A stretch of DNA of 64,000 nt from Pelobates cultripes (lineage: Eukaryota; Chordata; Amphibia; Anura; Pelobatidae): assembly GCA_933207985.1 (NCBI GenBank), contig OW240921.1, forward strand, positions 393,841-457,840, given 5' to 3'. The translations under genes were made by a program, and so were the position numbers. The notes below the pieces were generated by a model, which was given only the letters and a program-made list of their open reading frames with translations, was not told the DNA's origin and ran no database searches. Position 1 is the stretch's first letter; every line of letters begins with the position of its first letter. Of this stretch, positions 56,851 to 64,000 are shown piece by piece.

Positions 56851-58110
56851 GTGTCTGGAAGTGAGTGTGTGTGTGTCTGGAAGTGAGTGTGTGTGTGTGT
56901 GTGTCTGGAAGTGAGTGTGTGTGTGTATCTGTCTGTTAGTGAGTATTTGTGTGTATCTGTCTGTCAGTGAGTGTGTGTGTGTTTGTCCGTGTGTGTGTGT
57001 CTGGAAGTGTGTGCATGTGTGTCTGGAAGAGAGTGTGTGTGTCTGAAAGTGAGTGTGTCTGTCAGTAAGTGTGTGTGTCTGTCAGTAAGTGTGTGTCTGT
57101 GTCTAGAAGTGTGTGTGTGTCTGTCAGGGTCGTCTTTCAGCATGGGCATGCTGGGCAGTTGCCCGTGGGTCCCACAGGCTTGGGGGCCCTAACGCGCTGC
57201 CCAGCATGCCTGGCTGATAGGGGAGATCCTTTGATCTCCCCTGCCGGCCAATGGAGAGGTGGCCCTGTTTTCTGGCCTTGGGCCGGTGAGGGAGATCTCC
57301 CTTCAATCGGGGAGAGAGGTAGCTAGGACCCAGGGCAGCAGGCAGGCTGTGTGGAGCGTTGCCGCGCATTACCATGGCAATGCTCCACACAGCATTCTGC
57401 GAGCAGGAGGACAGGAGACAGCCTGCAGCCAGACAAGCTGCAGGTTGTACAGAATTCACAACTGGACCGCCAGGGCTGGCTGCGTCCCAGCCTCTTTCAT
57501 CAAAGGTAAGAAGAAGGGTGGTGGGGGGCATATAGATTTTATTTAATGTATAGTAGTATTAAAAAAACAAAAAACATTTGGACTGTGTATGTATTCAGCA
57601 CTCTCTATGTGTACTTAGCAGTCTGTCTGAGTGTACTCAGCAGTCTGTCTTTGTGTGTACTCAGCAGTCTGTCTGTGTATGTCTATTCAGCAGTCTGTAT
57701 GCGTGTATTCAGCAGTCGTCGTGTGTATGTATTCAGCAGTCGGTGTGTGACTGTATTCAGCAGTCTGTGTGTATGTATGCATTGCCTTTGTTGGAGGTAC
57801 TTCTAAATATATTCTTCGTTGTATCTATAATTTACATTTTTATTCCTGTAAATTGTGTAGGCAGGGCCCCAGTGCACTGCTTTGCTTGGGGGCCCATAAT
57901 GTTGTTAAGATGGCACTGGTGTCTGTCAGTAAGTGTGTGTGTCAGTAAGTGTATCTGTCAAGTAAGTGTCTTTCAGTGAATGTGTGTGTCTGCCTGTCAG
58001 TGTGTGTGTGTGTGTGTATGTGTCTGCCTGTCAGTGAGTGTTTGTCTGTCAGGGTTTGTGTGTGTGTGTTATTGAGAGTGAGTGCAAGTGTGTCTGTCAG
58101 CAAGGCCAGC
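56851..58110. repeat. TG-rich array, split by a hAT-like element
   Basis: Units such as TCTGGAAGTGAGTGTGTGTG and GTCTGTCAGTAAGTGTGTG at 56851-57124 and 57919-58110. The short Cys/Val-rich ORFs here are artefacts. Confidence 0.88.
57125..57918. mobile_element. hAT-like non-autonomous element in the TG array
   Basis: The ends CAGGGTCGTCTTTCAGCATG and TTAAGATGGCACTG are imperfect inverses. GTGTCTGT lies on both sides (57117-57124 and 57919-57926), though this is weak evidence in a TG array. Inside is a GC-rich module and a CAGCAGTCTGTCTGTGTGT-type array at 57590-57780. Confidence 0.65.
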
Positions 58111-58550
58111 CTTTGAGGTGTGCAAGCTGTGGGGTCACGTAGGGCGCCGTGACAACAGACGTGCCCGGCGGCCAACACAGCTCACAAGTTTGGGACACCA
58201 GCATATTTAATTTAAACGATTCCCTGGTGGTCCATTGGTGCGCACCAGCAGTAGTTGCAGTCAGATCATATCCTCTCCCTTGTGGTTCTGGTGCTCAGTT
58301 AGTGAGTCAGAGCACAGGCTCAGAGATTCTCAGCCTGCGCTCTAACAACATTGAAAGTCGGAGCCGCAAAGGAGTAGGTATGGCAAAAGAGCCATAACAT
58401 CAATAAAAGATTAGCATAACATCAATATCCGTTATAAAACCAGGAAAAGGTGGGCATGGATGGTGAGCTGATTCGGGGGTGCAATGGGCCACTCGACTGG
58501 ATTTGCCCCCCAGGCCTGAGGCTGCCAGCCCTCCCCTGAATGTCCCTCAC
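58111..58550. other. Unclassified repeat, possibly the end of another hAT-like element
   Basis: GGCCAGCCTTTGAGGTGTGCA, GGGGTCACGTAGGGCGCC and GGCCTGAGGCTGCCAGCCC blocks look like GC-rich modules of frog hAT-like elements. No termini were confirmed. Confidence 0.4.
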
Positions 58551-58554
58551 CCTA

Positions 58555-59775
58555 CTTCCTATCTAAAATCTACTTCCTATCTAAAATCCACAAAGACACA
58601 AACAACCCCCCAGGTAGACCCATCGTCTCTGGCATAAACTCTATACCATCTAATTTATCAGAGTACATTGATATTTTACTACATCCATTAAGATTATGAG
58701 ATCCTATCTAAAAGACTCAATGCCCCTTTTACGTTTTTAGACAATTTTAACTGGCATCCTAATTATTTTCTAGTCACCTGCGATGTACAATCCTTATATA
58801 CTATTATTCCTCATTAAAAAAGTTGTACAGTGGTATATAACAGATTAAAAATTGAAAAAACATCCCAGATGATCAAATCGATTTTATTATATAAGGCATA
58901 AATATTATTTTAACCAACAATTATTTTTGGTTTTTAGATTCTTTCTATATACAAAGACAAGGAACAGCAAAGGGAACCAGGTTTGCCCCTAGTTATGCTA
59001 ATCTTTTTATGGATGACTGGGAGTATTTGGCAATCTGTGGTGACCACGCCTGGAGGGCAAACCTGGTTACAAATTTTAGATATATTGATGACCTGTTTTT
59101 TTATCTGGAATGGTTCTGAGAATTCTTTAAAATTAATTTTAAATCATCTTAACATCAACAACAATGGCATTATTTTAACTTCAGAATACAGTAAGGACAT
59201 TTTTTTTTTTTAGATATTCAGATTTTTATTCATAACTGAATTATTAATATGAAAAAGTTTTTTTTTAAAGTATGTACCAATACAGTTATTGACAAATCTA
59301 GCTGCCACCATCAGCCATGGCTAGATTGAATTCCCAAAAGTAAATTTTTACGCCTTTGCATAAACTGCTCCCTTATGACAGATTTTGAAGACCAATCTAA
59401 TACTCTTAAAGATAAATTTGTAAACAAAAACTATCCTTTAGAAAATCTTAATAAGACTTTAAAAATAATTAAACGGAAAAGACCTTTTAATATACAAAGA
59501 CAAAAACAATCAAGACCCCCCATTTATGCCAGTAATCTTTAATTTCAACAACGAAAATAAGACCATAAGAAAAATTATTACCAAACATTGGCACATTTTA
59601 ACACAATGACATTTTAAACAATCTACTCCCTGACAAACCTGGTGTATTTTTAGAGGAGCCCAAATCCATATTCACAAAAAAACTACACTAAAGATCCTGT
59701 TATTAATAACCCATAATTTTTCTCTCAATCCACAGGTTTCTACAACTGTAACAAATGTATAGTATGCAGATAGAA
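58555..59775 (+). pseudogene. Penelope-like element reverse transcriptase relic
   Basis: Plus-strand fragments across frames: KIHKDTNNPPGRPIVSGINS, TCDVQSLYT, a region reading like KDKEQQREPG and FAPSYANLFMDDWE (KGTAMGTKFAPSYANLFM-type motif of PLE RT), RYIDDLFFIWNG (catalytic DD), FLRLCINCSLMTDFEDQSNT, and finally GFYNCNKCIVC, where the linker to a GIY-YIG domain would begin. Many stops and frameshifts; no endonuclease domain is present. Confidence 0.82.
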
Positions 59776-60560
59776 TTGAGCGAGCCCGGACTGTAAAGTT
59801 CGGGTTCGTACCGAACATTACGTTTTTGGACCCCGGAACCGAACACAGACAAATCAGTGCAGGGCAGCCAATCAACAAGCATTTGACTTGTGTGCCCTTA
59901 GAGGCCATCTCAGCCATGCCTACTAATGGCATGGCTGTGATTGGCCAGTGCAGCATGTGAGCCATAGACATATGACGCCGCATTGACTGCTAAGCAGCGA
60001 GAAATACACACAGATACAGAGATATCAACTGCCACACAGGGATAATGGGAATGGTAGTACTCAGTCAGTGCAAAGCAGTTATAATGAGAATGGTAGTACT
60101 CAGTCAGTGCAGGGATAATGGGAATGGTAGTACTCAGTCAGTGCAGGGATGATGGGAATGGTAGTACTCAGTTAGTGGAAGGATATTGGGAATGGTAGCA
60201 CTCACTCAGTGCAGGGATAATGGGAATGGTAGTACTCAGTCAGTGCAGGGATAATGGGAATGGTAGCACTCACTCAGTGCAGGGATAATGGGAATGGTAG
60301 TACTCAGTCAGTGCAGGGCTAATGGGAATGGTAGTACTCAGTCAGTGCAGGGATAATGGGAATGGCAGCACTCAGTCAGTGCAGTGATAATGGGAATGGC
60401 AGTACTCAGTCAGTGCAGGAATAATGGGAATGGTAGTACTAAGTCAGGGCAGGGATAATGGGAATGGTAGCACTCAGTCAGTGCAGGGATAATGGGAATG
60501 GTAGTACTCAGTCAGTGTAGGGATAATGGGAATGACCGCACTATAGACGCAAACATTTCT
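59776..60560. mobile_element. Non-autonomous element with 34-bp minisatellite
   Basis: The left end, TTGAGCGAGCCCGGACTG, and right end, GCAAACATTTCTCATCCCTA, look like the edges of a dispersed frog repeat; the termini are not confirmed. The core 60040-60535 is about 14 copies of a 34-bp unit (GGGATAATGGGAATGGTAGT with ACTCAGTCAGTGCA). Confidence 0.6.
60040..60535. repeat. 34-bp minisatellite
   Basis: Tandem units of GATAATGGGAATGGTAGTAC plus TCAGTCAGTGCAGG, with scattered substitutions. Confidence 0.92.
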
Positions 60561-60834
60561 CATCCCTAGGACGATACTGGCAGCTACACTACAGTCCCCA
60601 TGATCTTAGCGGAAAATGACCGCCGATCACATGACCTCCTTTCCTTCACTAAAAATACTTTCAAAACCCTCATTTTCTACTACTACTTATTTATTTCAAT
60701 CATATATACACTTCAGTTTCTCAATATATATGAATTTCTAACTTTGTTTTAATAAACTAATTATGTAATTATGATATCATTTTGGTGCCATTTTTAATTA
60801 CACAAGCTGTCTCATTCCCTTTATACAAACATAG
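60561..60834. other. AT-rich spacer
   Basis: No recognised feature. Confidence 0.3.
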
Positions 60835-62535
60835 AATGTGACTGCAGATAAGAACCATTTGGCCCATCTAATCTGCTTAATTTTCTAAATACGTTCATTA
60901 GTCCCTAGTCTTATCTTATAGTTAGGATAGCCTTATGCCTATCGCATGCATGCTTAAACTCCCTTACTGTGTTAACCTCTACCACTTCAGCTGGAAGGCT
61001 ATTCCATGCATCCACTACCCTCTCAGTAAAGTAATACTTCCTGATATTATTTTTAAACCTTTGTCCCTCTAATTTAAGACTATGTCCTCTTGTTGTGGTA
61101 GTTCTCCTTCTTTTAAATATAGTCTCCTCCTTTACTGTGTTGATTCCCTTTATGTATTTAAATGTTTCTATCATATCCCCCCTGTCTCGTCTTTCCTCCA
61201 AGCTATACATGTTAAGATCCTTTAACCTTTCCTGGTAAGTTTTATCCCGCAATCCATGAACCAGTTTAGTAGCCCTTCTCTGAACCCTCTCTAAGGTATC
61301 AATATCCTTCTGAAGATACGGTCTCCAGTACTGTGTACAATACTCCAAGTGAGGTCTCACCAGTGTTCTGTACAATGGCATGAGCACTTCCCTCTTTCTA
61401 CTGCTAATACCTCTCCCTATACAACCAAGCATTCTGCTAGCATTTCCTGCTGCTCTATTACATTGTCTGCCTACCTTTAAGTCATCAGAAATAATCACCC
61501 CTAAATCCCTTTCCTCAGATGTTGAGGTTAGTAGGGTATCAAATATCCTATACTCTGCCCTTGGGTTTTTACATCCATAGTGCATTATCTTGCACTTATC
61601 CACATTAAATGTCAGTTGCCACAGCTCTGACCATTTTTCAATTTTTTTCTAAAACATTTGCCATTTGGCTTATCCCTCCTGGAACATCAACCCTGTTGCA
61701 AATTTTAGTATCACCAGCAAAAAGACATACCTTACCATCAAGACCTTCCGCAATATCACTAATAGAAATATTAAAGAGAATGGGTCCGAGTACAGATCCC
61801 TGAGGTAACCCACTGGTACCTAGACCTTGCTTTGAATATACTCCGTTGACTACAACCCTCTGTTGCCTGTCATTTAGCCACTGCCTAACCCATTCAACAA
61901 TATTGGAATCTAAACTTAAAGATTGCAGTTTATTGATAAGCCTTCTATGTGCAACAGAGTCAAAAGTCTTACTGAAATCTAGGTAAGCAATGTTTACTGC
62001 ACCACCCTGATCTATTATTTTAGTTACCCAATCAAAAAAATCAATTAGATTAGTTTGGCATGATCTCCCTGAAGTAAACCCATGTTTTCTCTGATCTTAA
62101 AATCCATGTGTTTTTAGATGTTCAACAATCCTATCCTTTAAATGGTTTCCATCACTTTCCCAACTACTGAAGTAAGGCTTACTGGCCTGTAGTTGCCTGA
62201 CTCCTCCCTACTACCTTTCTTGTGAATGGGTACAACATTCGCTAATTTCCAATCTTCTGGGACTACTCCTGTTAACGATGATTGGTTAAATAAATCCGTT
62301 AATGGTTTTGCTAGTATACCACTAAGTTCTTTTAATAACTTTCGGTGTATCGCATCAGGCCTCATCAACTTATTTGTCTTTACTTTTGTCCGTTGAAATA
62401 GAACCTCTTCCTCTGTAAACTCACATGTAACAAATGATTAATTTGTCCTTTTTCCTAACTGAGGCCACTTTCCTTCATTTTCATCTGTAAATACCGAACA
62501 AAAATATTCATTGAGGCAGTCAGATAGACCTTTAT
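60835..62535 (-). pseudogene. CR1 LINE ORF2, 5'-truncated, with mutated RT catalytic site
   Basis: Minus-strand pieces run MRPDAIHRKLLKELSGILAK, VVPIHKKGSREESGNYRPVS, LDFSKTFDSVAHRRLI, LPQGSVLGPILFNISISDIA, VCLFAGDTKICN, then an open 230-codon stretch (61603-60911) to the C-terminus. The catalytic FADD box reads FAGD, so the second Asp is lost. Several frameshifts and stops occur in the RT. The 3' end has CATAGAATGTGACTGCAGAT, the same terminus as the copy at 37071/47652. The endonuclease is missing; the copy stops where PLE-like sequence begins. Confidence 0.9.
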
Positions 62536-63310
62536 CCTTTTTGGAGTAATGTTGCCAGGTTATGTTTTCTGCATTTGCACTTGATAAAGTCTGATGGCGA
62601 AACACATTGTGGACATTTCAATAACTGTATTGCATTTTATTAAAGGTATTTTGGCCACTTCCTTTCTATGAGTTGACATTTTACTTTTTTATTTTATTTT
62701 AATACCTTTTTTTACCTGGCTTCCGAGTTTTTATCCTGTTCCAGTGAGACATTACTCCAAAGAATCCGAGGTGTGGATTATACCACTCAAGCCCTATACA
62801 TTGAGCAGTCCGCCTGCTCATGTAAATGTGAGTAACCACTTTATATTTTATTTCCGTACTCGTGATTTTTAAATAGAGAGCACTATTGCTGTTCCTTTTA
62901 TATTTCATATGACCCTCCTTCAGATAAGACAGTATCTACACTATCTCACGTATCCTACAAGAGGGGATTATACCACTGTATGCACTTCATACTAGAGCTA
63001 GTTCCTTAGCTCTTAAAAATGTGAGTTGGATCATATCAGACTGTTCACCAGCTGCTACGTGATTATTGAATATATTGCACCATTAGTTGTTTCTTTTATC
63101 TCCATATACGGACTTTAAGAACATCCTTACCTCATAGAGCGGCTTCCTCTTGATTGAATTATTGTTGGCTTTGACATACAGTATTCTAAAGTTTTTCCTG
63201 GACTCTACGTCTTGAACTCTCTTTTTCACTTAATTTTTTCTATTTTTTTTTCAGACTATATATTTGTTTTACCTGCTTTCAGTACTTATTCACTGGAACC
63301 GCCTACCTCC
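62536..63310 (+). mobile_element. Penelope-like element UTR with hammerhead-like relic
   Basis: Starts at the CR1 truncation point. Contains TTGATAAAGTCTGATGGCGAA at about 62581, blocks shared with 55500-56850 inverted, and GGGGATTATACCACTGTATG (62967). Amphibian Penelope-like elements carry hammerhead ribozymes in their terminal repeats, which fits the motif. Confidence 0.55.
62579..62610 (+). ncRNA. Degenerate hammerhead-ribozyme-like motif
   Basis: TTGATAA, a possible 3-bp stem GTC-TGAT-GGC, then GAAAC approximates the hammerhead core (CTGATGA, stem II, GAAA). Two core positions differ, so it is probably inactive. Confidence 0.4.
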
Positions 63311-63339
63311 CACCTTCTTTTCCACACTCACTGCATAGC

Positions 63340-63620
63340 CTAATATATATATCCAACTGTATAGCTCACTGTATAGCCCACTGTATAGCTTGCTGTATAA
63401 CCCACTGTATAGCTCACTGGATAGCTCACTGTATAATCCGCTGTATAGCCCACTGTATAGCTCATTGTATAGCCCACTGTATAGCCAGTTGTATAGCTTG
63501 TATAGCTTACTGTATATCCCACTGGCTCACTGTATAGCCCACTGCATAGCCCGCTGTATAGCCCGCTGTATATACCACTGTATAGCTCTCTGTATATACC
63601 TCTGTATAGCCTGCTGTTGA
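63340..63620. repeat. CTGTATAGCYC tandem array
   Basis: Units of CACTGTATAGCCCACTGTATAG type with variable spacing. ORFs on both strands (Tyr-rich on minus, Leu/Tyr-rich on plus) are artefacts of the repeat. Confidence 0.92.
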
Positions 63621-63639
63621 GGCTATGATACGAGGAGTG

Positions 63640-63700
63640 CCCTGTTGCCATTCCCTGATAAAGGGACAAATGTTTCGAAATTATTTTACTTTTACCTGAG
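63640..63700 (+). ncRNA. Second hammerhead-like relic, PLE terminal repeat
   Basis: CCCTGATAAAGGGACAAATG then TTTCGAAA resembles a hammerhead core (CTGATRA ... CGAAA) in sequence order. Stem II is poorly formed. It lies in 63620-63770, whose sequence looks like a PLE terminal region. Confidence 0.35.
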
Positions 63701-63839
63701 TACTGCTGGGCTTTGATCTTCAGATAATGGCCACTGACTAGCATCAAAAGCCGTGTGCCAATTTCTGCCATCCATTCACTGGGTTATACAGTAAGCTATG
63801 GGTGATCTCAGTTAATGAGTCACTTTGTGATCAGGAGTA

Positions 63840-64000
63840 TGAACAGAATTGGCGTTAATACTACATTTAGTGTTTAACAAATGGAGATTTGGTATCAGAC
63901 ATTACTGTTGGTGAAAGTTTAGGATCCAGTGATCATCAGTCAGTGTGGTTTAATATAAGAACAGTGACTGAGTCACAACACACAAAAACAAAAGGTTTAG
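63840..64000 (+). pseudogene. CR1-type LINE endonuclease-end fragment
   Basis: The plus strand reads GDLVSDITVG and, after a stop or shift, SSDHQSVWFNIRTVTESQ. The SDH motif near the end of the CR1 endonuclease domain is recognisable. The copy continues past the window edge. Confidence 0.65.

Noticed and set aside
63340..63771. Tyr-rich 143-codon ORF and Leu/Tyr-rich ORF on the other strand
   Set aside because: Both are translations of a CTGTATAGCYC tandem array.
35855..64000. MAG Ig-domain exons
   Set aside because: I looked for minus-strand Ig-like exons with donors compatible with the transmembrane exon and found none I could support; a profile search would be needed.

Overview
This is vertebrate nuclear DNA, most likely from a frog. 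The evidence is intron-split coding exons of a myelin-associated glycoprotein (MAG) gene and a transposon mixture typical of amphibians: L1/Tx1-like and CR1 LINEs, Penelope-like elements, DIRS/Ngaro tyrosine-recombinase retrotransposons, Gypsy-type LTRs, Tc1/mariner elements and hAT-type non-autonomous elements. I cannot name the species. Two 100-base N runs (21476-21575, 32993-33092) are assembly gaps.

The only host gene I can support is the 3' end of MAG on the minus strand. A transmembrane exon (35758-35854), a cytoplasmic exon (34309-34402) and the terminal long-form exon (17609-17770) join in consistent codon phase. A 41-bp candidate exon (20812-20852) between the last two would encode ten residues and a stop, as expected for a short S-MAG-type isoform. 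The upstream Ig-domain exons should lie at higher coordinates; I did not find them in this window.

Layout: 1-9.5 kb holds an L1 ORF1 relic, an LTR interrupted by an opposed gag-bearing LTR element, a mariner relic and a 2.3-kb fold-back hAT-like element. 9.5-17.6 kb is mostly unique, with a TTAA MITE and a hAT-like element carrying a 1.6-kb TG-rich array. 17.6-35.9 kb is the MAG 3' end, with introns filled by a 46-bp minisatellite, hAT-like elements, a Tc1 element carrying an LTR that carries another LTR, a G-rich minisatellite, several LTRs and a 19-bp satellite. 37.1-48.4 kb is a three-layer nest: a CR1 3' end split by an L1-like LINE, itself split by a complete Ngaro-like element with split direct repeats. 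50.6-54.8 kb is a DIRS-like element split by two LTRs, one of which contains a third LTR. 54.8-64 kb mixes Penelope-like sequence (with hammerhead-ribozyme-like relics), CR1, hAT-like elements and minisatellites.

Nearly all transposon ORFs carry frameshifts or stops, so the window is best read as a layered record of insertions in and around MAG. Target-site duplications let many layers be ordered in time. LTR family letters (A, B, C, F) are labels used only here.
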